Source: Datura wrightii
Taxonomy: Eukaryota > Streptophyta > Magnoliopsida > Solanales > Solanaceae
DNA: 64,000 nt
NCBI GenBank assembly: GCA_035772735.1
Contig: JASDFA010000010.1
Span: forward strand, 134,357,001-134,421,000
Direction: 5' to 3'
Every line of letters starts with the position of its first letter. Positions within the stretch are counted from its first letter, which is position 1. The position numbers and the translations under genes are program-made. Below, in pieces: positions 22,323-33,419 of the stretch. The notes under the pieces were generated by a model. The model did no database searches and had not been told where the DNA came from. It saw only the letters and a list, made by a program, of their open reading frames with translations.

Positions 22323-24250
22323 CAACCCCACACTTAAAGCCTTGTTCGTCCTCGAATAACCTTTTACATATCATGCAAATGGAGACTCCTACATAACTAA
22401 TTTAGCAAGATAATTCAGGTTACGACTATAATGATTACGTAAGATACAATCTAAAAATAGAGCATGCCTGATTTGATCATTGAAATGAAGTACAACCATG
22501 TTAAGACTTCTTAACCTCAAGAATCGACTCTCAATTTTAGCAAACTCATGCAAATCAACTGATCAAGAAATCCCACATGAATTATATCCTTCAGTCAACA
22601 TGTGCCCCTCACGGAAAGAGAGTTACCCAATCACACGCAAAAACAATTTTTTACGTCACAACATGTGTGGGTACATGAATAGAATTACGCTCACTCTCAC
22701 AAAGAATTCACATGCATTATGTAATGACCCATAAGCTTGCCCTTAGTGTTTTATTCCACTAATATAAGGATGTGTGAATGTAAGATCAAGTAGGACTTTT
22801 TAGGTTGTAATGTAACTCAGGTGCGGGTAGGTACTATTATGATCAGTAATAGTGACTATCTTTCCTAAGCGCTTTTAATACATCACGCCTTCATTACAAA
22901 CTTCCCTTCCCTCACTTCACCTTTTTTTTTCTCCTTTTAGTTTTCTTTTTCCTCTTTTGTTCCCCCATTTCTTTCGACACTTTTAGCTTATTAGTAAGGA
23001 GTACTTAAGCAATATGTTTCATTCATTCCTTTTCTTACTCCCTACTAATAACCAACCATTTTCACACAAATGCACCTTTTTCCTTTTCTCAACTATTTAC
23101 AACTTGCTATTTTCCCTTCTTTTCCATTCTTCTCACTCCTTTACCCTTTCGGATTTTTCCTTTAAGCGCTTCAGAGTTTTGGTTCAATTTCAAGGCTAAT
23201 GAAAGAAAAAGGATTAAGCTTATGTTGCAGCTGTCAAAGAATAGGCTCAAGGCTCAATGGGGTTAACTAGGATTAATTTTTCAAGGTAGGTATAATGAGG
23301 GATAAAAAGTTGGTTCATTCAAAGAAATGCCTAAATCATCTCCTACAATTCACATCCTTCATTTCGTTTTATATACACACCAGGCAAGTTCTAAACAATC
23401 CACAATAGCACGGAATACTCAAAAACCTTACACTCATGGCACATGCTCAAATCAAGACACAATCAGTACACTCTTACTCAGCTAATCACAAGAATTCAGA
23501 ATTAAGCTTCCATCATATTGAGTCAAATTCAAGAGCCTAAGTGTCTCAAACAAAGTTATACACTTGCATGCTTCACACTGAACATACTTGCATCTTACAA
23601 ACATTTATAGCTCAAAACCCAAAACCTATCGACTAATTTTCCTCAAGACGGTCGTTATCCATCCATCGTTGGAAACAGTCTCTAACTATGACTAAAAACT
23701 TTATATACAGACCCAGGAAAGAAAGAAAAAAGAAAAGAAAAAAAAATTTATTCTTCGGTTCAAATACCCCCCGTCGGAAAAGAACCGAAAAGAAAAACCA
23801 ACGGGTGATGAAGTCATGCTTAATTCACAAAAAATTTTCAAATTTTTCAAATTTTCAAATTTCTCACCAACTTTTGTACAAGCATTACATTCACCAAAAA
23901 TCATTAAGCACAGAAATTTTGAAATTTCCTAGAAATTTCCCTCACCCCACACTTCAATCATGCTATGTCCGCATAGCATCAAACTAAAGGTTACAAAGGG
24001 TGAGAAATACTCCCTGAGGCCTTTAGGCCTAGCTGACAGCATGGTTTTCTTCAACTATGGACAAGTGGGTGTTCGACCTCACACTTTTTCTTTTCCATGC
24101 TTGTTAGCTTCCTCCTCCACGGGTACTCAGACTTCCCCTCTATCTGTGCTTAACTTTCCACCAAAACAACACAAGATGAAAAATAAATAAAATAAACATA
24201 AATGCAAGAAATTAAAATGGTACCCATGGTACCCTTGGGTTGCCTCCCAA
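22323..24250 (-). other. Long 3' non-coding region of El-6
   Basis: In minus orientation this parallels the 3' regions of El-4 and El-7. Shared blocks include the reverse of 'CCACTAATATAAGGATG...AAGATCAAGTAGGACTT' (22755-22800), 'GACGGTCGTTATCCATCCAT' (23648) and 'TTGTTCGTCCTCGAATAA' (22345). Open frames such as 23688-23987 are low-complexity AAAG-rich DNA. At 24230-24260 is GGTTGCCTCCCAAGCAGCGC, the reverse of the 'GCGC.GC..GGGAGGCAACCC' block that follows the coding part in El-5 and El-7. Confidence 0.7.
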
Positions 24251-24290
24251 GCAGCGCCTAATTTTACGTCGCGGCACGACGTACCAAGTT

Positions 24291-25238
24291 TCACCACTTT
24301 TTCCTCCACCTTGAGGATATGAATCTCACCCCTAATTTCTTCTCTAATTTCCTCTTATGCTCCAGGGGTGGTGGTGAAAAATTGTAAGGACCAAACAGTA
24401 GATGTTGCCTTTTGCATTTATTGGTCCTTAAGTAAGCGAAGTCATTTTGTCTTTCTGAGTTAGCAAATTTCAAAATATATGGTGCTTGGTCCTCCTCTAG
24501 ACATTTCTCTACAAACTTGGAAGACTCTATTTCTATGTTGTCAACCAAATTTAATGTTGAAAAATGCGTAGAGTGTGGTCCAATACACCTCAACTCTGAA
24601 ACTGCATTTTGCTTGACCTCCTTACTTGTATATACCTTCTCGACATCGACATCTATCTCACCATTAAAGTCGACTGGGGGATACGCTAACTCTTCTTCCA
24701 AGAATGGATTTTCCATAAGTGTGAGCCCATCACGGGGACACTCAAGAGATTCGAATTGTTGGGCTTCATCCAAAAATTCACCCTTGTCGTCCTCTTATAG
24801 TTCCTCTTGAATATCGGCTAAAACTGTTGTCTGTGCTTTATCACACGCTTCAGCTTCAGCGATCATCTCCGTGAATTTGATGGTCATCCTTTCTAGAGCC
24901 TCTGCATTCTCTTCTTGCTGATTTCTCAATACTGCCATCGCCTCCTTCATTGCTTCTGATTGCTCCAAGAGTTGTTTCAACATGTCTTCTATTCGAGCTT
25001 GGCGTCCCAAGTCCTCATTTTCAGCATGCCTATATTCAGAAAAAACAACAGAAGGATCATAGTAGGGGCTTGGGGGAGGGGAATATGCCTTTGGACAATC
25101 ACCCCAATGGCCATATTGACACCCACATATATTGCACGTATTACAGTTTTGCCACAAGTGGGGTCCTCCACAGTTCAGACAAGATTCACTAAAATATGAG
25201 TATCCACCATTGAAACCATTTATATTCCATGATGTCAT
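24291..25238 (-). pseudogene. Unknown zinc-knuckle ORF of El-6
   Basis: The only coding sequence of El-6, about 315 codons in one frame on the minus strand, broken by a single TAA at 24795-24797. It starts 148 bases after the PBS, where gag normally begins. Near the N-terminus are two closely spaced Cys/His clusters, 'CLNCGGPHLWQNC' and 'CNICGCQYGHWGDC', then a proline/tyrosine stretch (YSPPPSPYYDPS) and a long predicted coiled coil ('IEDMLKQLLEQSEAMKEAMA', 'RMTIKFTEMIAEAEA'). The C-terminal half is acidic and ends basic (KRKLEKKL...SRWRKKW). There is no gag helix bundle and no protease. It may be an RNA-binding gag-like protein used with a partner's enzymes; this is inference. I do not recognise the family. 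Confidence 0.7.
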
Positions 25239-25385
25239 GTCAATAAGGGTATACGAACAAGCAGAAAAATAAATTAAAATAAAGAAGAATTAAAACAAAC
25301 ACTAGACCAAGTTGTCAACACTTAAGAAAATAAAACAAAAATATAGTAAATTTATACTTAAAACAATTTCACCAATTGCCAAGTC

Positions 25386-25403
25386 TCCCCGGCAACGGTG
25401 CCA
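25386..25403 (-). other. Primer binding site, tRNA-Asp type (El-6)
   Basis: On the minus strand TGGCACCGTTGCCGGGGA, six bases (AGTTTT) after the LTR end, the same spacing as in El-7. Confidence 0.85.
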
Positions 25404-25409
25404 AAAACT

Positions 25410-26794
25410 TGCTCGGCTGGTTCGGTAGGGGTTAAAAACCGACACGCAAGTGCACGTGGTCAAACAAGTAATAAAGTGGCTAAGAAAGCCAAGTATCGAT
25501 CCAAGGAGACTCTGGATAAGTAAAATTGCTTAAGTATACTATATTCTAGTTTACTTCTAATTATGTTGACAACAATGTAACCAAAAGTTAAATAATTTTG
25601 TTTATAAACTATATACTAAAACTATTAACAAATATTTACTTGAATCGAAACTATGGATAAGAGCATGCCAAGGTTAAGAACAAGTAATGAATTCGATAGT
25701 AATCATAATTTGGTTATTCTTCTCTTCATGTTGCTAGCCAAGAACATTAGCCTAGAGATTAAAACTCTCGTATTTAATCTCACTTTAGAATCATAAACCA
25801 TTCGTCTACATTTCTGTGATCAAATGCAATTTATGACCTAGCAATACAATTCCGGTTCCTAAATTAACTAATACGGCTTTCAAGTATATTTCTATCAGGA
25901 AAGCACATCAAAACCCAATTTTCCCAAATCAAGTTAAGAACAATACCCTATTAATTCACTACTTTCCAATTTCTTGCTCTCTCGAGTGAAATTGGACTTT
26001 TTAGATGTACATTAATGTTGGCCACACACTAATGCAGTAAGAACAAGAATTAATAGAACAACATGAAAGAAGAAGATGAAAAACCATATAATTCACAATC
26101 AAAATTCAATACACATGTTCAAAACCTTAGCAAGGAAGAGAATTAGCCAATCATTTGTGGATTGATCATCCTCAAATGAGTGTAAATCATACGTATAATT
26201 GATTGAAAGAAGAAAGAAAGAGAGAAAAACCCTTAGCTTTTTCGTCCCTCAACTGCTCCTAACCCACGTCCTTGCTCCACCAAGTCTGAATTATGAAAAA
26301 TAAACCTAAGTGTGCTATTTATATTAGTAGGAATCTTTCCCGGATTAACAAGCAACGTGTCACGGAGTGCATCGCGGAGCACGGCCTCCGTGACACGCTA
26401 CGGACGCGGAGGCTCTCTGGAAAATCACCCAAAATCGGCCCAGGCAGCACCTTGCCGCGTTGGCAACGTGTCACGCTGCCTGGGCAGCGCGTTGTAGCCC
26501 CATGGTCGCGGAGTCCACCTGCCGTGGCACGTTGCCAACGCACAGGTGGGCTGTTTTATGCCTCTTCCTTGCCGACGTTCGCGTGTTAATTCCGTTTCCA
26601 AGCTTCTACTTCACCAACTCATGGATTAGTTACTCAAACATCATCAAAACCTACAAAACAAAGGCTAATCATGTTGGTTAGCACATATCTCCACATTATA
26701 TAAAATTACATGAAAATGTATACAATAACTTAGATAAACAAGACTAATTGAAGTAATAAAGAGTATCTCGGGCATATATTTTTGCCCGTGATCA
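25410..26794 (-). repeat. 5' LTR of El-6
   Basis: It is 1385 bases and about 99% identical by eye to the copy at 20940-22322. Minus-strand TATAAATA at 26316-26323; hairpin region at 26358-26400. GAAGA follows directly. Confidence 0.92.
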
Positions 26795-26799
26795 GAAGA

Positions 26800-28139
26800 C
26801 ATGTTTTCTAAGGTGCTTAAGTAGATGGAGGCAATAGATGGCCATTTCAAGGAGCTCCCCGCTGATATTTCTGGTATGAACCAAAAGGTGGAATCAAATG
26901 TTGTGGCCATTAAGAAGATTGAGCAGTAGCTTAGTCAGATGTCTGTTGCGATGAACCAGAGGCAGAAGGGCAAGCTTCCCAATAATACAGTTCAAAATCC
27001 AAAAAATGACAGTCATTACATGGCGGTCACTACTAGGAGTGGGAAGGCGACAAGTGATCCTCTGAGGCTGGTTGTGGTTAATAAGATAGAAGAGCCCTTA
27101 GTGATTGATGATGATAGGATGGTAGATTTCAAGGATCAGACTTTGTTTGGTGATGTATTAGAGAAGATCACTCCTAGTAATGCAAAGGAGCATGGATCTG
27201 GCAAAGAGAAGGAGAAGGAGGTATCGCAAAGATCACACCTATTCCTAGACCTCCTCCCCTTTTTCCATAGAGATTGAAGAAAAAGGTCAAAGATGGGAAG
27301 TATCACAAATTCATTTCCATGTTGAAACAATTATTTGTGAATATCCCATTAATCGAGGCACTTGAGCAGATACCTGGCTATGCTAAAGTCATGAAGGACC
27401 TTGTCACTAAAAAGAGGACCGTAAGATTCGAACCTGAAGATAATTTGCACCACTATAGTGCAATAGCATCCCCTTCTCTTGTTTAGAAAAAGGAAGACCC
27501 TGGAGTGTTCACCATACCGTACACCATTGGAGCCTTAATTTTGCTAAGGCGCTATGTGATTTGGGTGCTAGTATTAACTTGATACCGCTAGCAGTGCTCA
27601 AAAAGTTGGGCTTGGGAACCCCCAAACCGACTAAAATGCGGCTTTTGATGGCAGATCATACAGTGAAAAATCTGGTGGGAATTCTCTATGATGTTCTAGT
27701 GAAGGTGGGGTCCTTTATATTTCTGGCCGATTTTGTCATTCTGGATTGTGAGGTTGATTTCGAGGTCCCCACTATTTTGGGACGACCATTCCTCACCACC
27801 GAACGCGCTCTTGTAGATATGGAAATTGGAGAGCTGAAATTTTGGTTGAATAATGAGGAGGTGACATTCAATGTATGTCGATCCAGGAAGTAGCCAAATT
27901 AAATGAGGGTGGTCTCAGTACTTGATGTTGTGGAACCTGAGTTTCCAATTATGCCCATGGAGGAGTTATTGATTCTTGAGGATTTAGCAGCAGTTTTGAT
28001 GAATGTTGGTGCTGAGAGATCCATGGGGGTGAGGAGATAGTTAATGCACTTGCTAGTATGGGGTCATACGCCTATGCTCCAAAGAAGATTGATCTTGACC
28101 TGAAAAATCGGGTAACCCCACCAGCCAATCCATCTATTG
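26800..28139 (+). pseudogene. Athila-like gag end and protease (El-5)
   Basis: Continues the El-5 gag after El-6. 'MFSKVLK', a stop, then 'MEAIDGHFKELPADISGMNQ' and 'KVESNVVAIKKIEQ' form a coiled coil, followed by the conserved 'YMAVTTRSGKAT' linker. After a shift at about 27270 comes 'YHKFISMLKQLFVNIPLIEA' and 'IPGYAKVMKDLVTKKR', a block always found before Athila protease. The protease reads 'ALCDLGASINLIPLAVLKKL' (27544-27606) with DLGAS in place of DSGA, then 'PTILGRPFLTTERALVDME'. Stop codons at 26821, 26926, 27270 and 27484 inactivate it. The last bases (to 28144) are the left copy of the El-7 target duplication GGGAG; the frame continues at 37890. Confidence 0.82.
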
Positions 28140-28589
28140 GGGAGTGATCTTGGGCAAATTTATATGCCCAAATGATACTTAAACATGTCATTTTAGCCTT
28201 GTTTATCTATCAATGTTTATACATTTTCATGTGATTGGTAATAAAATGTGAATTTATACTAACCAACATGATTAAAATTGTTTTGCAGGTAAGATGTAAT
28301 ATTGGGAAGCTAAAATGCGTGATGGAAGAGATCGGGGTTGGACTCGGATGTGAGCAAAGGACAAGGCATTGGAAGGCACAAAATAAAGAGACTCCGCGAT
28401 GGCCGCGATGGAGCCGTGTCACGCTGCCATCACGGAGGCCTTCTGCCTGGATAGGGAATTTTCGGCCTATTTCCAATGAGGGTTCGCGTTGGGTCCGTGG
28501 CACGGTGGACTGGCTCCGCGTTGCATGTCATGCCATGTTGGGCCTTATTACCTGGACCCCCAATTTCCAGTCAGGGTCCGCGACGGTGG

Positions 28590-28634
28590 CGTGTCACGGA
28601 GGCAGTGCTCCGCGATGCACTCCGTGACACGTTG
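28590..28634 (+). promoter_or_regulatory. 45-base hairpin in El-7 LTR, upstream of the TATA box
   Basis: CGTGTCACGGAG and CTCCGTGACACG form a perfect 12-base inverted repeat around an 18-base GC-rich centre. It ends 30 bases before TATAAATA. The identical 45 bases recur at 32508-32552 before ORF3. Confidence 0.7.
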
Positions 28635-28663
28635 CTTGTTATTCCGGGAATAATTCCCACTAG

Positions 28664-28671
28664 TATAAATA
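28664..28671 (+). promoter_or_regulatory. TATA box in El-7 5' LTR
   Basis: TATAAATA followed by GAACACTTAGGTTCATTTTTC. The 3' LTR has it at 36975-36982. Confidence 0.65.
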
Positions 28672-29583
28672 GAACACTTAGGTTCATTTTTCAATATTCT
28701 GACTTGGGGGAGCAAGAACGTGGGTTACAGGCAGTTGAGGGGACGAAATTATCAGTGTTTTTCTCTCTTTCCTTCTCCTTGAATTCAATTGCTTGTATGT
28801 TTAACACTCATTTAAAGATGTTTAATCCACAAATGAGTGGCTAATTCATCTTCTTGCTGAGGTTAGGAACAATTGTATTGAAATGTGATTGTTGATCAAA
28901 ATTGGTTTTTCATCTTTTCTTCCATGGTTGTTCTATTGATTCTTGTTCTTACTGCATTAATGTGTGGCCTACGTTAATGTACATCTAAAAAGTTCGGTTT
29001 CACTCGAGAGAGCAAGAAATTGGAAAGTTGTGAATTAATAGGATATGATCCTTTCTTAGTTTGGGAAAATTGAGAATTGATTTACCTTTAGGATAGAAAT
29101 ATACCTGAAAGTCGTATTAGTCAATTTAGGAACCGGGATTGTATGGCTAGAACATGAATTTTCGTTTAATCACAGAAATGTAGGTGGCGGTTCATGATTC
29201 TTAAGTTGGGTTAAATACGAGAGTTTTAATCCATTGGCAGTAGTTCTTGACTAGCAACTCGAGGAAAAGACTAACCAAATGATATTGATAATTGATTTAT
29301 TTACATGTTCATTTAACCTCAGCATGCTCACATTCATAATTCAGACTCACAATAGTTAATCGTTTTAGACTTAGCATAAAAATTAGAACCCAAAAGTATC
29401 AAACTCTTGGTTACACTATTGTCTTCATTGTTAAAATTAAAATATAGTAACACTTGAGTAGTTCATTACCTTATCCCAGTCCCTGTGGGATCGATACTTG
29501 GCTTACTTAAGCCACTTTACTACTTGTTCGACCACGTGCACTTGCGTGTAGTTTTATACCCAACAAACGACCGAATAAGTTTT

Positions 29584-29601
29584 TGGCGCCGTTGCCGGGG
29601 A
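29584..29601 (+). other. Primer binding site, tRNA-Asp (El-7)
   Basis: TGGCGCCGTTGCCGGGGA, a perfect match to the tRNA-Asp complement used by Athila elements, six bases after the LTR. Confidence 0.9.
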
Positions 29602-29731
29602 CTGGCAATTGGTGAATTTGTCTTAAGTGTTAATTTACTATATTTTTATTTTCTTAGTGCTGACAACTTGGTCTTAACCTGTATTTTGAAGATTTAATCT
29701 CTGTTGAACACTGGCAAGAGACAAGGAGCTG

Positions 29732-31882
29732 GTGGACTCATATTTAGAGCCAGAAAGATTATTTCATCTTCAGCGGAGAGAAGCTCTAGAAAGAAAGCTG
29801 CAGTTGCTCAGACAAACACTCATGGAGCAACAACAGAATCCACCAGTAGTACGGGCAATGTTAGTGCCCGAAGAAGTAGCAGCTCGGCCGGTTCGCGAGG
29901 TGTCAATCCCACATGCTAATAATGTCACATCTAGCATCCGCAAACCTGAGTCGGGAGGGAGGTTCGAGCTCAAACAAAACATGGTGCAATTGCTGCACAC
30001 TAGCGGGCAGTTTACAGGTCTCCCTCATGAAGATCCACAGCAGCATCTCCAAAAGTTTATGGAGATAAGTGACACTTACATCCCCGCTGGAGTGTCATCA
30101 GATTATGCCAGGCTTACATTGTTTCCATTTTCACCATTGGGAGAAGCCAAGAGATGGTTGAAAGCTGAGCCACCTAATTCTATTTCGACGTGGGATGATC
30201 TTGCAAGGAAATTCTTGATACGATTTTTTCCCTCCGGTAAAACAGCAAGACTTAGAAGTCAAATTCTAAGTTTCAAACAGAGAGAGGGAGAGAATCTATA
30301 TCAGGCTTGGGAGAGATTCAAGTCCATGTTGCGGGATTGTCCTCATCATCATCAATCCAATGATGTGCTGGTGCACACTTTTATGGAGGGTTTGGAACCC
30401 CATACAAAAATATTGCTAGACTCAGCAGCTGGGGGACAAGCACTGGAGAAAACTTATGACGAGCTGTATACCTTGTTGAACCGTATTTCGTAGGGCAATC
30501 CAGAATGGAATGCTGATTCGTCAAGAGGAGGGACAAGGAAAGCAGCAAGAGTTCTAGAAGTGGATGGTTTTACAGCTATCACTGCACGGACAGCTGCTTT
30601 ACAGAATCAACTCAACACCCACTTCAGTAACATGACAATGAACCAGCCTCAAGCCCCAGTGAATGCAGTGCAGCAGATTTGGTGTGAAGTGTGCGGGAGC
30701 AATGAGCACTTAGCTGAGTGTTGTGGAGAAAATCCGGACTCGGTTAACTTCGTGGGAAATGTACAAAGGAACAACCACCAACAGTATGGCAACAGCTACA
30801 ATTCCAATTGGAGGAATCACCCGAATTTCTCCTGGGGTAGCAACAACCATCAGGGGCAAAGTTCGAGTCAGGGTGTGCAAAGGAACAAAGGAGGGCAGCA
30901 GAATTATCAAGCATAATTTAGAAACAACAATGCACCTCCTCCACCACCATCACCCAGCATTGAGGAGATGTTCAAGACGATGATAGCTAACCAAGCTCAA
31001 TTGCAGGTTGACTATGTGAAATTGGCAGCCGAAGTGAAAAACAACCAATTAGCTACTAAAGCACTTGAATATCAATTTGGGCAATTTGCTGGAGCCCAAA
31101 ATACCATGCCTAGAGGAGGACTTCCGAGTGACACAGATCCCAACCCCAAGCAGGTGAATGCGGTAACCACAAGGAGTGGTTTGCAGCTGAAAGAGGTGGA
31201 ACCAGAAAGACCACCTCAACAATCGGGAGCAGTAGAAGTCGAGAGGGAGCAAAGTGATGAGAGGGGGAAGACAAAGGAAGCTGAATCAGAAAGACCACCT
31301 CCCCCGTTCCCTCAACGATTAAAGAAACACAAGGAGGAGGCGTGTTTCAAGAAATTCATGAAGGTGCTGAAACAGGTACATATTAACTTACCTCTTGTTG
31401 ATGTTTTGCAGGGAGTGCCGAAGTATGCCAAGTATATAAAGGACATCGTGGAAAACAAAAGTCGGTTGACTGAGTATGCTACGGTGGCTCTTACGGAGGA
31501 GTGCACTTCCCGGATACAAAACCGCCTGCCCACAAAGCTCAAAGATCCTGGGAGCTTTACTATACAGATTACTATTGGGCAGAGTATCCGAGCTCGTGGA
31601 TTATGTGATTTGGGAGCGAGTATTAATTTGATGTCGTCATCGGTATTCAAAAAGATGGGTCTAGGGAGTCCTAGACCCACAACTGTGATCTTGCAATTGG
31701 CAGATCAGTCCTTAGCCAGACCTGATGGCATTGTGGAGGACATTCTGGTGCAAGTTGGCTCCCTGATCTTCCCGGTAGATTTCATCGTGCTGGATTTTGA
31801 ACCAGACGCGGAAGTCCCATTTATTTTGGGACGTCCTTTCTTGGCGATCGGGAAAGCGCTGATTGATGTAGCTGCGGGGTAG
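29732..31882 (+). pseudogene. Athila-like gag-protease of El-7, one frame with three stops
   Basis: A polyprotein frame of about 717 codons, unbroken except for TAG at 30491-30493 and TAA at 30914-30916; it ends at TAG 31880-31882. The gag domain (codons about 80-250) has 'LPHEDPQQHLQKFMEISDTY', 'RLTLFPFSPLGEAKRWLKAE' and 'WDDLARKFLIRFFPSGKTAR'. A CCHC zinc knuckle, C-E-V-C-G-S-N-E-H-L-A-E-C-C, is at 30691-30732 and is followed by an N/Q/G-rich stretch. Then come 'VNAVTTRSGLQLKE', a proline-rich linker, 'CFKKFMKVLKQVHINLPLVD' and the protease with 'GLCDLGASINLMSSSVFKKM' and 'VPFILGRPFLAIGKALIDV'. It is the best-preserved gag-protease here. The start ATG at 29732 follows the PBS by 130 bases. 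No RT follows. Confidence 0.85.
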
Positions 31883-33419
31883 CTAACCATGAGAGCACAC
31901 GACAAGGTGGAAGTGTTCGATGTGTACAAGGCCTCCAAGCTCCCGCTGTGTACGAGGAACTCTCGGTGATCAATGTGATTGATCGAGTTGATGATGAGCA
32001 GATAAAGGATTCACGAGAGTTATTGGGAAAACCACTGGAACGATGTAAGCACTATTGGGGGGAGGACAGTGGTCGATAGACAGCGTCCATCACCCTAGAG
32101 GACAACTGAGCTGAATGACGTCGAGTCGCGACGGTAAACCAGGCGCTGCACGGGAGGCAACCCGTGAAATATTTTTCTTTGTAAATTGTGAATAGATTTC
32201 TTTTTATTTTTCTTGATTAACAACAAAATTTTTAGTTTTTATTTTTGTTGATATTTTTATTTTGAGTGAAACCTATAATTCTAATCAATTTCTTGTAGTA
32301 AGATGAATTTGAGGTCGAACGGAGGGAAAATATGCAAGGAATCGCACAGGAAAAGTTGAGGTATGAAAATCAATAAAAAGTGGCAAAACAGTGAGCTAGG
32401 GAGATAGCTCCGTGTCACGGAGTAGGGCCTCCGTGTTACCCTCCATGACACGTTGAGGTGTAAATCTGGAATTTTAAAAGAATTCCAGAACACCCTCGCG
32501 ACAGCTCCGTGTCACGGAGGCAGTGCTCCGCGATGCACTCCGTGACACGTTGTTGTGTATATCGCGACGGGTCACACCGGGTCCCCGGGTGACCCGCGTG
32601 ATTTTTCTACTTTTAAACCCCGAATCCCCTTCAATTTTCCTTATTTCTCACACACTCCGCGACCAATCCCCCTAAAACCCCTCCCCCTTCAACGTGACAC
32701 AGAATAGGCCAAGGATTTCATTGAGTTTTCTTCAATTCTACAAATTCAAGGTATGTTATTCAATTCCATCTCATTTCTTGTCGATTTTCTTCGATATTGA
32801 ACATGTGATGTGAGCTAAACTTGCCCTAAGTAGAAATTAAGCGTAAATTTATTTGAATTATTGTTGATGGATGTTCGGAGTATCATTGTGATTGCTTGAA
32901 CTCATTAATTGCATAATTTAATCGAATTTTTGATACAATCATAGCTAGGGCTTGTTTTTGAAGTTGAAGTGGAAAAATGTAGTGAACTCGTGAAATTCAT
33001 GCTGGGTTGTACATGTTGAGTGAGGTGAGTCGATGTGCTAATTGTTATTATGCTAAAACACCGATGAATTCTCGGGTTAGGGGAATATGGAAATTAGCAA
33101 GAATTCGGTGAGTTGTATAGGTTCATGTAGATAAATTCTTGTTGTTTTTTCTTACTAAGTGCGATGGGATAAAATGTTATTGATGTTAATGATTGTGGTT
33201 AGTTGTACGAAGTCTGAGTAGTACATAAAATATATACCGTCAAATTCTTCGAATGTACTAAGCATGGTTGTATATTTGGTTGTTTGTTTGTGTAAATAGG
33301 TATGATCTTGCCGTAATGTTGTAATTTTAGCTAAGGACTAAGTGTGGGGTAGCCTAGCTTAACCCGACCTTAGTCGAAGCTAATGCTCATTGGCTTAACA
33401 TTGATCTTGTCTATGTGGG
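31883..33419 (+). other. El-7 non-coding stretch between protease and ORF3
   Basis: It begins with a short coding leftover (LTMRAHDKVEVFDVYKAS) and the GCGCTGCACGGGAGGCAACCC block at 32142-32164, the normal post-integrase sequence, so the whole RT-integrase region is missing here. At 32410-32552 are two GTGTCACGGAG hairpins, then GGTCACACCGGGTCCCCGGG and a TTTTAAACCCC. From 32590 to 33420 it is AT-rich leader-like DNA without motifs I recognise. Confidence 0.7.
32508..32552 (+). promoter_or_regulatory. Internal copy of the LTR hairpin, upstream of ORF3 (El-7)
   Basis: The same 45 bases as 28590-28634 in the LTR, with no mismatch. A related half-diverged copy is at 32412-32455 (CCGTGTCACGGAG...CATGACACG). 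It lies about 0.9 kb before the ORF3 start, so it could belong to an internal promoter; this is inference. Confidence 0.6.

Larger units (their letters stand above)
20935..26799 (-). mobile_element. Non-autonomous Athila-related element El-6 with GAAGA target duplication
   Basis: A complete small LTR element in reverse orientation: LTRs at 20940-22322 and 25410-26794, with TGCTCGG...GTGATCA termini on the plus strand (TGATCAC...CCGAGCA on its own strand) and a perfect 5-base duplication GAAGA at 20935-20939 and 26795-26799. Its PBS, LTR promoter layout and 3' non-coding region match El-4 and El-7, but the interior (about 3.1 kb) holds one broken ORF and no protease, RT or integrase. It sits in the gag of El-5: reading across the empty site gives an uninterrupted ...RVED-MFSK.... 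By eye the two LTRs differ at only about a dozen positions plus one 2-base indel, so the insertion is young. Confidence 0.93.
28145..29577 (+). repeat. 5' LTR of El-7
   Basis: It starts TGATCTTGGGC, ends GACCGAATA (TA instead of CA, fixed by the target duplication and the matching 3' copy), 1433 bases. At 28390-28640 it has repeated CGTGTCACG/CCGTGGCACGG motifs, ending in the 45-base hairpin at 28590-28634. GGGAATAATTCCC then TATAAATA at 28664-28671. Near the end are 'CCCTGTGGGATCGATACTTG' and a CACGTG box. Confidence 0.92.

Noticed and set aside
28210..28627. CRISPR-like or other spaced repeats from the recurring GTGTCACG words
   Set aside because: Spacing is irregular, words are short and lie on both strands. 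They are palindromic LTR motifs, and the sequence is a plant nuclear genome.
30491..30493. In-frame TAG in the El-7 gag as a programmed readthrough stop
   Set aside because: It lies inside gag before the zinc knuckle, not at a gag-pol border, and two more stops follow in the same frame. Ordinary decay is simpler.
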